From: Deltaproteobacteria bacterium
GTDB lineage: Bacteria; Desulfobacterota; Binatia; HRBIN30
Direction: 5' to 3'
NCBI GenBank assembly: GCA_016200585.1
Contig: JACQEN010000120.1
Coordinates: 1-39,098, forward strand
DNA length: 39,098 nucleotides
This document shows, piece by piece, positions 1-8,510 of the stretch (the stretch's first letter is position 1; each line of letters begins with the position of its first letter). The translations under genes and the position numbers were made by a program. The notes below the pieces were generated by a model. It was not told where the DNA came from, did not search any database, and worked only from the letters and a program-made list of their open reading frames with translations.

Positions 1-1
1 C

Positions 2-1255
2 AACACGGCGATTCTCTATGAGGAAGCGCGTTTGACGCGTCTAGGCACCGAGAAGTTCATGCTCGACGGCCGCCACACCGGCACCGGCGGCGGCAACCAT
101 ATGACGATCGGCGGGCCGACGCCCTCCGACAGCCCGGTTCTCCGACGTCCCGAGCTGCTGCAGAGCCTGGTGACCTATTGGCAGAATCACCAAAGCTTGT
201 CGTATCTGGTTTCGGGAATGTTCGTCGGCCCGACGAGCCAGGCGCCGCGCATCGACGAGGCGCGCAACGAAAGCCTTTACGAGCTCGAGATCGCCTTCCA
301 GCAGATACCGGGTGGCGAGGTGCCGCAGCCGTGGCTTGTCGACCGTCTGCTTCGACACCTGCTGATCGATTCCACCGGCAACACGCATCGCGCCGAGTTC
401 TGCATCGACAAGCTCTACTCGCCCGACTCGTCGACCGGGCGTCTTGGTCTCGTCGAGATGCGTGCCTTCGAGATGCCGCCGCATTGGCAGATGAGTCTGG
501 TGCAGCAACTCTTGCTACGCGCCTTCATCGCCCGCTTCTGGCAGCAGCCATACCGGCAGCATCTGGTCCGCTGGGGCACGGAGCTGCACGACCGTTTTCT
601 GTTGCCGCACTTCGTCTGGCAGGATTTTCGCGACGTCCTTTGCGAGCTCCACAACTTCGGCTACGCATTCGAACCGGAGTGGTTTGCGCCGTTCTTCGAG
701 TTTCGCTTTCCTCCGTACGGCAGTGTTCAAATCGGGGATGTGCATCTGGAGCTGCGAATGGCGGTAGAGCCGTGGCACGTGCTCGGCGAAGAGGTGACGT
801 CGCAGGGCACGGCGCGCTATGTCGATTCCTCGGTGGAGCGGTTGCAAGTCAAAGTCCGCGGCATGACGGACCCGCGTCACGCCGTTACCTGCAACGGCCG
901 GCGGCTGCCGTTGCGGCCGACCGCTACCAAAGGCGACTACGTTGCCGGGGTGCGCTATCGCGCCTGGCAGCCGCCGTCGGCGCTTCATCCGACGATTGCC
1001 GTGCATGCGCCGCTGGTGTTCGACGTCATCGACACGTGGAGCGATCGCGCCATCGGCGGTTGCACGTACCACGTTGCCCACCCGGGAGGCCGCCACTACA
1101 GCACCTCCCCGGTGAACTCCTTCGCCGCCGAAGCGCGGCGCATTGCCCGTTTCTTTCCGTTCGGACACACTCCCGGACCGGTGACGGCGCCACCGGAAGA
1201 ACGCAGCCGCGATTTCCCGTATACATTGGATCTGCGCTACAGGGATGTGTGCTGA
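2..1255 (+). CDS. DUF2126 family protein, C-terminal part (5' end outside window)
   Basis: The reading frame is open from base 2 ([18 protein letters not shown]), so the TTG at 32 in the ORF track is not a start and the gene begins upstream. The visible 417 residues match the C-terminal region of DUF2126 (COG4196) proteins, which are usually about 1,100 residues with a transglutaminase-like domain in front. The hallmark stretch [11 protein letters not shown] is at residues 24-34 of the visible part, followed by the [16 protein letters not shown] segment. The Gly/His-rich motif and the later conserved Arg/Glu residues recall glutamine-synthetase-type amide-forming enzymes, which is how the family has been interpreted; the exact reaction is unknown. 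The stop lies 5 bases before the ATG of the ATP-grasp/alpha-E gene, so the two are one operon. Family assignment is firm, function is inferred. Confidence 0.9.
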   Translation, partial: NTAILYEEARLTRLGTEKFMLDGRHTGTGGGNHMTIGGPTPSDSPVLRRPELLQSLVTYWQNHQSLSYLVSGMFVGPTSQAPRIDEARNESLYELEIAFQQIPGGEVPQPWLVDRLLRHLLIDSTGNTHRAEFCIDKLYSPDSSTGRLGLVEMRAFEMPPHWQMSLVQQLLLRAFIARFWQQPYRQHLVRWGTELHDRFLLPHFVWQDFRDVLCELHNFGYAFEPEWFAPFFEFRFPPYGSVQIGDVHLELRMAVEPWHVLGEEVTSQGTARYVDSSVERLQVKVRGMTDPRHAVTCNGRRLPLRPTATKGDYVAGVRYRAWQPPSALHPTIAVHAPLVFDVIDTWSDRAIGGCTYHVAHPGGRHYSTSPVNSFAAEARRIARFFPFGHTPGPVTAPPEERSRDFPYTLDLRYRDVC

Positions 1256-1260
1256 ACGCG

Positions 1261-3789
1261 ATGAGTGAGACAAACGCCGCCGAACCCCTGCGAGAGGAAG
1301 CCTTGCGCCTGCACGCCGAGTATCGTCTTGCGACCGATCGCTTCGACGAGATGTGCGCCAGCAACGGCGAGCTGCGTTCGCATTGGACGTACCTGGTGCG
1401 CGGGCTCGAGGCGTTGGGTCCGGTCGACTTCGACATTCGCTGCGAAGAAGCCCGACGGTTGCTGAACGAGAGCGGCGTCACCTACAACGTCTACTCGGAA
1501 CAAGCGACGACCGATCGGCTTTGGCCGCTGGATCCTCTGCCCCTGCTGCTGACGAGCAACGAATGGAGCCACATCGAGCAGGCAATGGCCCAGCGTGCCG
1601 AGTTGCTCGACTTGATTTTGAACGATCTGTACGGTCCGCAGCTGTTGCTGCGGCGCGGCGTGCTACCGCCCGAGCTGGTGTGGTCGCACCCCGGCTTTCT
1701 GCGTCCGTGTGTCGGCATGAAGGCCGTGCGGGCACCGCAGCTGCATCTCTATGCCGCCGATCTTGCACGTACGCCGGATGGCACGTTGCACGTCATCGGC
1801 GACCGTGCGCAAGCGCCCTCCGGAGCCGGCTACGCAGTCGAGAACCGCATGATCTTGTCGCGCGTCTTTCCCAGCTTGTACCGCGATTCCTCCGTGCACC
1901 GCCTGGCATTGTTCTTCCGCGCCTTCCGCGGCTTGCTGGGCCGGCTCGGACCGCGTGGGCAGGACAATCCGCGCATCGTCGTGCTCACCCCCGGGCCGGA
2001 GAACGAGACCTACTTCGAGCACGCCTACCTTTCGGCCTACCTCGGCTACCCGCTGGTCCAGGGCAGCGACCTGGTCGTCTATGAAGATCGAGTTTGGCTG
2101 CGGGCTCTCGACGGCGCGAAGCCGGTCGACGTGATTTTGCGGCGCGTGGACGACGAGTATTGCGATCCCCTCGAGCTGCGCGGTGATTCTCTCCTCGGAA
2201 CGCCTGGCCTGTTGCACGTCGTCCGTTCCGGCAACGTCGTCATCACCAACCCTCTCGGCAGCAGCATCTTGGAGAATCCCGGACTGATGGCTTTCCTGCC
2301 GCAGCTGGCGCGCGAGATTCTCGGCGAGAACCTGCATCTGTCGTCGGTCCCGACCTGGTGGTGCGGCGACAACCAAGGCCTGCAATACGTGCTCGAACAC
2401 ATCGAACAGTTGGTCGTCAAACCGATCGTTCCTCACGCCAGCGCCACGACCGTCTTCGGAGGTCTGCTGAGCACGCAAGAACGCTGGCAGCTGGCGGAGC
2501 GCATCCGCTCCCATCCGCATCTTTACGTCGGCCAGCACCATCTGGCCTTGTCGACAGCACCCACCGTCGCCAACGGCGGCGTCGAGCCGCGGCCGCTGGT
2601 GCTGCGCAGCTTCGCCGTTGCCAGCGACGGCGGCTACTTCGTCATGCCGGGCGGATTGTGCCGGGTTGCGCCGCGGCCCGACGTCGAAGTGGTATCGAAC
2701 CAGCTCGGCGGGGTCAGCAAAGACGTCTGGGTGTTGGCCTCGGAGCCGGAACGACAGGTGACGCTGATCAACACCGTCGCGCCGGCAGCCCAACTTGCCA
2801 GCGAGAGCGACGACGTACCGGCGCGTGTCGCGGACGATCTTTACTGGCTCGGACGCTACGCCGAACGCACGGACGGTACGGCGCGGCTGCTGCGCGAGGT
2901 ACTGGGACGGCTCCTCGAAGTCGAGCGCGTTCCGCACGACGAAGCATTGCCCCTGTTGCTGCAAGCGGTCACCGCGCAGACCGCCACCTACCCGGGCTTT
3001 ATCGGCGAGGGCCGCGAGGAGCGATTGCACGCGCCGGAAGGCGAGCTGACCGGCGTCGTCTATGATCGCCGCCGCGTCGGCAGCCTGCGCTACGACATCG
3101 ACGCCGTGGTGCGTGCCGGTCGTTCGGTGCGCGATCGGTTGTCGAGCGACGTGACGCGAGCCATCAACTCTCTCAATCGAGAGCTGGCGCGGCCGGGTGA
3201 TCTGACGTCGGCGTACGAAGCGCTGCAACGCATCGTCTTCTTGATGGCCGGCTTTGCCGGGTTGTGTAGCGACAGCATGAGCCGCAGCCAAGGCTGGTGC
3301 TTCTTGCAGATCGGACGTTCGCTCGAGCGCGCGGTGCAATCGGTGTCGCTGCTGCAATCGCTCCTCGTGCCGGCGGCCGATGCGGCAAACGTTTCGGCGC
3401 TCGAGGCCGTGCTGGCCGTGGCGCACAGTATCAAGACCTATCGCCGCCGCTATCGCGCTCAGATTCAGTTGAACGGAGTGATGGATCTGTTGTTCGTCGA
3501 TGAAACCAATCCGCGATCGGTCGGCTATGAGCTGGCGGCGCTCGAGGGATTGGTGGCGTCGCTCGACGGCAATATCGGTGCGCGACGCAGCGCCGCATCA
3601 CGCCTGGCGCTCGACGCGCTTACGCAGGTGCGGCTATTCAACCAGGAGACGGTAGTCGAATCCGGTACGGCACCCCTGGTGCCGCTGTTCGGGCAGCTTG
3701 CCGGCCAACTGGCGATGCTCTCGGATGAGCTCACCCGCCGCTATTTCACACACGCCGAGACGCCGCATCAATTGGTCCGGATCGCCTGA
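1261..3789 (+). CDS. Circularly permuted ATP-grasp / alpha-E domain fusion protein
   Basis: This 842-residue protein joins two domains that are often separate genes. Residues about 30-500 form a circularly permuted type 2 ATP-grasp (DUF404/DUF407, COG2308), recognised by GDRAQAPSGAGYAVENR near residues 178-194. From about residue 521 an alpha-E helical domain (DUF403, COG2307) begins with ARVADDLYWLGRYAERTDGT and has the second hallmark GWCFLQIGRSLERA. ATP-grasp enzymes activate a carboxylate with ATP to form an amide or similar bond; substrate and product are unknown for this family. The start was set at ATG 1261, six bases after the DUF2126 stop; the longer ORF from 178 is only an open frame inside the previous gene. 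Co-occurrence with DUF2126 and transglutaminase-like proteins is typical of the predicted amidoligase clusters. Confidence 0.92.
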   Translation: MSETNAAEPLREEALRLHAEYRLATDRFDEMCASNGELRSHWTYLVRGLEALGPVDFDIRCEEARRLLNESGVTYNVYSEQATTDRLWPLDPLPLLLTSNEWSHIEQAMAQRAELLDLILNDLYGPQLLLRRGVLPPELVWSHPGFLRPCVGMKAVRAPQLHLYAADLARTPDGTLHVIGDRAQAPSGAGYAVENRMILSRVFPSLYRDSSVHRLALFFRAFRGLLGRLGPRGQDNPRIVVLTPGPENETYFEHAYLSAYLGYPLVQGSDLVVYEDRVWLRALDGAKPVDVILRRVDDEYCDPLELRGDSLLGTPGLLHVVRSGNVVITNPLGSSILENPGLMAFLPQLAREILGENLHLSSVPTWWCGDNQGLQYVLEHIEQLVVKPIVPHASATTVFGGLLSTQERWQLAERIRSHPHLYVGQHHLALSTAPTVANGGVEPRPLVLRSFAVASDGGYFVMPGGLCRVAPRPDVEVVSNQLGGVSKDVWVLASEPERQVTLINTVAPAAQLASESDDVPARVADDLYWLGRYAERTDGTARLLREVLGRLLEVERVPHDEALPLLLQAVTAQTATYPGFIGEGREERLHAPEGELTGVVYDRRRVGSLRYDIDAVVRAGRSVRDRLSSDVTRAINSLNRELARPGDLTSAYEALQRIVFLMAGFAGLCSDSMSRSQGWCFLQIGRSLERAVQSVSLLQSLLVPAADAANVSALEAVLAVAHSIKTYRRRYRAQIQLNGVMDLLFVDETNPRSVGYELAALEGLVASLDGNIGARRSAASRLALDALTQVRLFNQETVVESGTAPLVPLFGQLAGQLAMLSDELTRRYFTHAETPHQLVRIA

Positions 3790-3793
3790 CCTC

Positions 3794-3811
3794 AAAGGGA
3801 GTCTTGCCATT
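3794..3811 (+). promoter_or_regulatory. Strong Shine-Dalgarno followed by AUU start codon
   Basis: AAAGGGAG (3794-3801) is followed after seven bases by ATT (3809-3811), which begins the reading frame ILFQITHTTHYRY. Homologues of this family usually begin with Met-Leu/Arg just before this FQITHTT segment, so ATT sits where ATG is expected. No in-frame ATG, GTG or TTG exists between 3726 and the conserved region. AUU starts are rare; infC is the known case, where IF3 discriminates against it. A base-call error changing ATG to ATT is the alternative. Confidence 0.6.
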
Positions 3812-4696
3812 CTCTTCCAGATCACCCACACGACCCATTATCGCTACAGCCAGCCGGTGACCTTGTGTCACAACGAAGTCCACCTGCGGCCGCGCGACCA
3901 GCCCGGGCAGAGTTGTCAGTCGAATCTGGTGACGATCGAGCCGGCGCCGGCGCAACTACATTGGCGCACCGACTACTTCGGCAACCCGGTTGCTTCCTTT
4001 GCGCTTCAGCAAGCGCACCAGTCGTTGACGGTGACCGCAACCAGCCGTGTAGAACGTCTAGCGGCGCAGATTCCGCTGCTTTCCGCGTCGATCGCTTGGG
4101 AACAAGTGGCAACGCGTGTGCGGGCAAATGGCTCCGACGACACGTGGATGGCACGTGAGCTGGTGCTCGACTCACCGCTCGTCGCGGTCTTCCCGGAGCT
4201 GCGCGACTACGCGTCGCCGTCGTTTGCGTCCGGACGTCCGCTGCTCGAGGCGGTTGCCGATCTCGCGGCGCGCATTCACCACGACTTTGCCTACGATCCC
4301 GACTTCACCACGGTGTCGACGGCGCTATCCGAGGTCCTGCGGTACCGCCGCGGCGTGTGCCAGGACTTCGCCCACCTGGCCATCGGTTGTTTGCGCTCGC
4401 TCGCCGTGCCGGCGCGCTATGTCAGTGGTTACATCGAAACGTTGGCGCCGCCGGGCGGCGAACGCTGGCGCGGCGCCGACGCGTCGCACGCCTGGGTCGC
4501 GGTCTGGGAACCTTCTCTTGGCTGGATCGAGATCGACCCGACGAACAACCAGTTCGTCGCGGAACGCCACGTTTCCCTGGCATGGGGACGCGACTACTCC
4601 GACGTCACACCGTTGAAGGGGGTGGTGTTCGGCGGCGGTAGCCACAGGCTCGACGTTTCCGTCGATGTTACGTCCATTGGAGCAGGCCACGCGTGA
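3809..4696 (+). CDS. Transglutaminase-like cysteine protease-fold protein
   Basis: A 295-residue protein with an N-terminal transglutaminase-associated beta domain (residues 1-130, ITHTTHYRYSQPVTLCHNE) and a C-terminal transglutaminase core (COG1305). The catalytic triad is visible: Cys184 in RRGVCQDFAH, His227 in DASHAW and Asp243 in IEIDPTNN. In this context the domain is thought to act as a peptidase, amidase or acyl transferase on an amide-linked product rather than as a protein crosslinker; that is inference. No signal peptide is seen, so it is probably cytoplasmic. The start is taken as ATT 3809 because it has a perfect ribosome-binding site and fits family length; the ATG at 3698 would put 37 unrelated residues in front and overlap the upstream gene. 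The stop overlaps the next GTG start (GTGA), which indicates coupled translation. Confidence 0.9.
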   Translation: MLFQITHTTHYRYSQPVTLCHNEVHLRPRDQPGQSCQSNLVTIEPAPAQLHWRTDYFGNPVASFALQQAHQSLTVTATSRVERLAAQIPLLSASIAWEQVATRVRANGSDDTWMARELVLDSPLVAVFPELRDYASPSFASGRPLLEAVADLAARIHHDFAYDPDFTTVSTALSEVLRYRRGVCQDFAHLAIGCLRSLAVPARYVSGYIETLAPPGGERWRGADASHAWVAVWEPSLGWIEIDPTNNQFVAERHVSLAWGRDYSDVTPLKGVVFGGGSHRLDVSVDVTSIGAGHA

Positions 4697-5712
4697 AGAT
4701 CGACCACGAGTCTGTGCTGACGTTGCAGTTGCCGTATCGCGAACGTTTCGAGCTGCGGCGTACCGTGTTTCAGGGCGGCGACGGTCCGAAGGTCGCCGTG
4801 GTTTCCGGAATCCACGGCGACGAGCTGGAGGGAATCTACGTCTGCCACCGTCTGGCAGAATGGCTCGAGAAGACGACGGCGCTGCGGCCCGACGCATTGC
4901 GCGGACGCGTCGAGCTCTACCCGGCGCTCAATCCGCTGGGCATCGACACGCTCGAACGGTCGGTGCCGGTGTACGACACCGACCTCAATCGTAACTTTCC
5001 CGGCCACCCGGAAGGTCTATTGCCGCAGCGGCTCGCCGCCGCGGTCATGAATGCGTTGGCAGGAGCGTCGCTGGTTATCGACGTGCACGCCAGCAACATC
5101 TTCCTGCGCGAAATCCCACAGGTGCGCATCAACCAGGAATTCGCCGCGAGCCTCGTCCCGTTGGCGCGGACGATGAACCTCGATGTCGTGTGGCTACACG
5201 GAGCACTGACCGTACTCGAGGCGACCATTGCTCACAGCCTCAACGCGCGCGGCATTCCTTGCCTGGTGGTCGAAATGGGAGTCGGAATGCGCGTCACGCC
5301 GGCGTACAGCGATCAACTCCTCGTCGGCATCCTCAATACCTGGCAAGCGCTCGGGGTGCTCGATCCGGGACTCGAGTTGCCGAAGGCGACGCACGAGCCG
5401 TTGATCGCCGACGACTCGAACGTCCACTACTTGAATGCCGCCACGTCGGGCCTGTTCATTCCGGAGGTCGCCCACTGGATCTCGGTGTTTCAAGGGCAGA
5501 TCTTGGGACGCATCGTTTCGCCGCACGAGGCGGGCACGTTGTCGGAGGTGCGCTCACCGGTCAACGGCGTGTTGTTCACGCTACGCGAGTATCCGATCGT
5601 CTACGAAGGTTCGTTGATGGCTCGCATCATGGCGATCGACTTTGCGTCGATGCGCCAGGAGGGGAAGGAGAAGAATGACGTAGGCAGCCTGGGCGCGAGG
5701 AGTCCGACATGA
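4693..5712 (+). CDS. Succinylglutamate desuccinylase/aspartoacylase family zinc deacylase (paralogue 1)
   Basis: A 339-residue M14-type metallo-amidohydrolase of the AstE/AspA family, which removes an acyl group from an amino acid by hydrolysing an amide. The zinc site is complete: His41 and Glu44 in GIHGDELEG and His132 in VIDVHASN. The DLNRNFPG segment supplies the substrate-binding Asn-Arg pair, and Glu194 in LVVEMGVG occupies the general-base position. The last 100 residues form the usual beta-rich C-terminal domain (EVRSPVNGVLF). GTG 4693 overlaps the transglutaminase stop by four bases, and its own stop overlaps the next ATG (ATGA). This places it inside the amidoligase operon and suggests it trims or recycles an amide product made by its neighbours. 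The true substrate cannot be read from sequence. Confidence 0.9.
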   Translation: MKIDHESVLTLQLPYRERFELRRTVFQGGDGPKVAVVSGIHGDELEGIYVCHRLAEWLEKTTALRPDALRGRVELYPALNPLGIDTLERSVPVYDTDLNRNFPGHPEGLLPQRLAAAVMNALAGASLVIDVHASNIFLREIPQVRINQEFAASLVPLARTMNLDVVWLHGALTVLEATIAHSLNARGIPCLVVEMGVGMRVTPAYSDQLLVGILNTWQALGVLDPGLELPKATHEPLIADDSNVHYLNAATSGLFIPEVAHWISVFQGQILGRIVSPHEAGTLSEVRSPVNGVLFTLREYPIVYEGSLMARIMAIDFASMRQEGKEKNDVGSLGARSPT

Positions 5713-6704
5713 CCGATACGCCGAGCTTGCTGCAGATGACCGCGCCTTTGCGCGAGGACTTCGACATCCCGTACCACGACATCGGGCCGAAGAATGCGCC
5801 GGCGAGAGTCGCGCTCGTCGCCGGGATCCACGGCAACGAGCTCAACGGCGTGTTCGTGCTGTCACGCCTGGCGGCGTTTCTCAATGCGACCGCGTGCGGA
5901 GAACAGCCGGGTGTGGAGTTACGCGAACGCGTCATCGTCATACCGGCGGTCAACGTGTTGGGACTGAACACTCTGAGCCGCCGCTGGCCGTTCGATGGTA
6001 CCGATATCAATCGCATGTTTCCGGGATACAATGCCGGCGAGACAACGCAACGCATCGCCCACGCCGTGCTCGAGGTGACGCGCCCGGCTTCATACCGTGT
6101 CGATCTCCACAGCTCGAATCTTGAATTCGAGGAGCTGCCGCAGATTCGTTTGTATGCGCCAACCGAAGCGGAGCGTCTGACGGCGCGTTGCTTCGGAATG
6201 CCGGCCATCATCGAGCGCCCGATGAACAGCGTGTTTACCAGCACCATCGGTCACGCGTGGCGCGAAAGCGGTGGCCAGAATTTCGTCATCCAAGCGGGCC
6301 AAGCCGGGGTTCTACAGCCACAGCACTGCGAGCGCGTGTTCGCGGCACTGGTCCGCCTGCTCCAGCATGTCGAAGCGCTGGTAGGCGCGCCGCTGTCGAC
6401 CGACGACGCCGACGTCCACTATTTCGGCGTCGATCAGACCGCACCGCTCATTTCGGCGCACGCCGGCATTTTCGTTTCGCGCCTCGAGGTCGGGCGTTGG
6501 GTTCGTTCAGGCGAAGTCATCGGACAGGTCTACGACAGCTTCAACGGCGAGCTGCGTATCGAAATTCGTTCGCCGGTTTCGGGATTGCTCAGCGGTCTGC
6601 GGCGCCAGCCGCTGCTCTGCGAAGGCGATTTGATCGCGCGTATCGAGACGCGCCAGCCGGTGCCGTCGGGTGTCGATACGTATCTGCACGGGCAAGGCCA
6701 ATAG
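5709..6704 (+). CDS. Succinylglutamate desuccinylase/aspartoacylase family protein (paralogue 2, catalytic Glu replaced by Gln)
   Basis: A 331-residue paralogue of the preceding gene with the same layout. The zinc ligands are kept (His41 and Glu44 in GIHGNELNG, His134 in RVDLHSSN) and the TDINRMFPG substrate loop is present. The residue aligned with Glu194 of paralogue 1 is Gln195 (FVIQAGQAG, codon CAA at 6291-6293). Glu at this place is the general base in AstE and aspartoacylase, so this copy may be inactive, slow or changed in chemistry. It could act as a regulatory or structural partner of paralogue 1, for instance in a hetero-oligomer. ATG 5709 overlaps the previous stop, so the two are likely made in matched amounts. 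The gene ends with TAG. Confidence 0.88.
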   Translation: MTDTPSLLQMTAPLREDFDIPYHDIGPKNAPARVALVAGIHGNELNGVFVLSRLAAFLNATACGEQPGVELRERVIVIPAVNVLGLNTLSRRWPFDGTDINRMFPGYNAGETTQRIAHAVLEVTRPASYRVDLHSSNLEFEELPQIRLYAPTEAERLTARCFGMPAIIERPMNSVFTSTIGHAWRESGGQNFVIQAGQAGVLQPQHCERVFAALVRLLQHVEALVGAPLSTDDADVHYFGVDQTAPLISAHAGIFVSRLEVGRWVRSGEVIGQVYDSFNGELRIEIRSPVSGLLSGLRRQPLLCEGDLIARIETRQPVPSGVDTYLHGQGQ

Positions 6705-6789
6705 CGACCGACACGCGACCACTTGCGTTTCCGCCTCGACGGTACGAGAAGGGAGAGGCGCGGCACGGGCCGAGCGAGGAGGAGTGGGG

Positions 6790-8376
6790 ATGGGGAACAC
6801 GGCCGTGCGGGTGGAGCCCGCGGAAGCGTCGGACACCGAGGCGCTCACTCTGGTTTTGAGAGTGCTGGATCCGGAGATCGTCGCCGAGATCGAGCGTCAC
6901 GACTCTGGGCCGGCGCGCGAGCAGTTCGCGCTGGCGGCGCTGCGGCTGGGAGTTCTGGCTCTGCGCCAGGCCAGCGGCAGCATCGACGCCGAGCGCATTC
7001 GCCTGGAAGGTGAACGGCTGATCGGTGACGTGCGCACGGTCCTGGCGGAACATTCGGGAACGTTTGCGCAGCGCCTGCAAGGAGCCATCGCCCAGTACTT
7101 CGATCCGCAGACCGGCGACCTGACACAGCGTCTGGATCGCCTGGTGCGAAAAGACGGTGACATCGAGCAGGTTCTCGCCCGCTACCTCGACGGTGAAACC
7201 TCGGCGTTGGCGCGCACGCTGAGCGATCTGGTCGGCGAGTCGAGCCCGTTGGTCAAACAGCTGTCACCCGGTCAAGGTGACGGTTTCCTGGCGTTGCTGC
7301 GCGAAACGGTGGAAACGACGGTGCTGGCACAACGCGATCAGATCGTGGGACAGTTCAGCCTCGACGATCGGACGTCGGCCCTATCGCGTTTGGTAGCGGA
7401 GATCACCGGCAGCAACGGCAAGCTGCGCGAAGATCTGGCGCGTGACATCGAGGCGGTGCGCAAGGAGTTCTCTCTCGATCATTCTGACGGCGCGTTGTCA
7501 CGACTGGTCAACCGGATCGACGAGACCACGGCCCAGGTCCGCAGCAGCCTGACTCTCGACAGCGACGCCTCGCCGCTGGCGCGCCTGCGGCGCGAGCTCC
7601 TCGACGTCATCGAAGGTCTCAGCAAAGCGAACGTACAGTTTCATTCCGAGGTGCGCAGTACACTCGAAGTCCTACAAGCCCGGCGCACCGAGGCGTCACG
7701 ATCGACGCGCCACGGCCTCGAGTTCGAGTCTGCGGTCGGCGAGTTGCTTGCCGAGCAGACGCGGCATAGCGGCGACCTACTCGAGGCGGTGGGCCAGAAC
7801 GTCGGCCGCTTGCCGCGCTGCAAGGTCGGCGACTTCGTTCTTGGACTCGGTCCGGAGAGCGCCGCGCCGGAAGCGCGTATCGTCATCGAGGCCAAGGAAG
7901 ATCGTTCCTTCAATCTCAAGAAGATGCTCGAGGAGATCGGGCAAGCGCGTGAGAACCGCGACGCGCAGGTGGGCATTGCGGTGCTGTCGCGGTCGACGGC
8001 TCCAGAGGGAATGGAGTCGCTGGTACGGTTCGGACCCGACATCCTCGTCGTCTGGGATCGCGACGATGCCACCAGCGATGTCCTGCTGACGGCGGCGCTG
8101 TCATTGGCGCGGGCCTTAGTCGTGCGCGAACGCGCGCAACAGGAGCGCGTGCAGGCCGAGTTCGTGGCGCTGGAAGACGCCGTCCGCCGCCTCGCCAAAG
8201 CCGCCGAGACGTTGTCTGAGATCGTCACCCTGGCCGGAACCGTACGCTCGCACGGCGACAAGATTCGCGCCCGTGCCGAAAAGCTGCAGGAGGAAATCGA
8301 CGTGCAGCTTGAAGTTCTGCGGCAGAACGTCGAAGGGCTGAAGCAGCATGCTGCCGATGAGGTGGTCGCAGCCTAG
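6790..8376 (+). CDS. Coiled-coil protein with C-terminal PD-(D/E)XK-type nuclease-like core
   Basis: A 528-residue protein that I do not recognise as a named family. Residues 1-300 are charged and helical with an irregularly repeated motif resembling FSLDxxxxALSRLV (best copies near residues 189 and 227, weaker ones near 104, 132 and 254). Residues about 308-430 look like a restriction-endonuclease fold: a helix with GLEFESAV, Asp348 in GDFVL, then Glu367-x-Lys369 in IVIEAKED, and a later helix-strand GIAVLSRS. The C-terminal 100 residues are again coiled coil. The overall plan recalls DUF2130-like or RmuC-like proteins, known or predicted nuclease-fold coiled-coil proteins. ATG 6790 follows GAGGAG at good spacing; the ORF-track start at 6670 lies inside the previous gene. 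It sits 85 bases after the deacylase pair on the same strand, so cotranscription is likely but a role in that pathway is unproven. Confidence 0.75.
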   Translation: MGNTAVRVEPAEASDTEALTLVLRVLDPEIVAEIERHDSGPAREQFALAALRLGVLALRQASGSIDAERIRLEGERLIGDVRTVLAEHSGTFAQRLQGAIAQYFDPQTGDLTQRLDRLVRKDGDIEQVLARYLDGETSALARTLSDLVGESSPLVKQLSPGQGDGFLALLRETVETTVLAQRDQIVGQFSLDDRTSALSRLVAEITGSNGKLREDLARDIEAVRKEFSLDHSDGALSRLVNRIDETTAQVRSSLTLDSDASPLARLRRELLDVIEGLSKANVQFHSEVRSTLEVLQARRTEASRSTRHGLEFESAVGELLAEQTRHSGDLLEAVGQNVGRLPRCKVGDFVLGLGPESAAPEARIVIEAKEDRSFNLKKMLEEIGQARENRDAQVGIAVLSRSTAPEGMESLVRFGPDILVVWDRDDATSDVLLTAALSLARALVVRERAQQERVQAEFVALEDAVRRLAKAAETLSEIVTLAGTVRSHGDKIRARAEKLQEEIDVQLEVLRQNVEGLKQHAADEVVAA

Positions 8377-8510
8377 ATTCACCGACCGATCCGTCAGCGC
8401 CAACCCCCGAACCCCACCTTGGGTTTTCGCTGCGAATGTGCCACTAGACCCCAAAGGACAAACGACGCGCCTGCGGGGGATGCGGCGCGAGAATCGAGGG
8501 GATCGAGGCT

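Noticed and set aside
178-1260. N-terminal extension of the ATP-grasp ORF (track start 178)
   Set aside because: It lies wholly inside the DUF2126 gene in another frame, is Arg/Ala-rich, and the ATG at 1261 gives the family's normal start.
1663-3426. 587-residue minus-strand ORF
   Set aside because: Shadow of the ATP-grasp/alpha-E gene; composition is Arg/Gln/His-rich with no motif.
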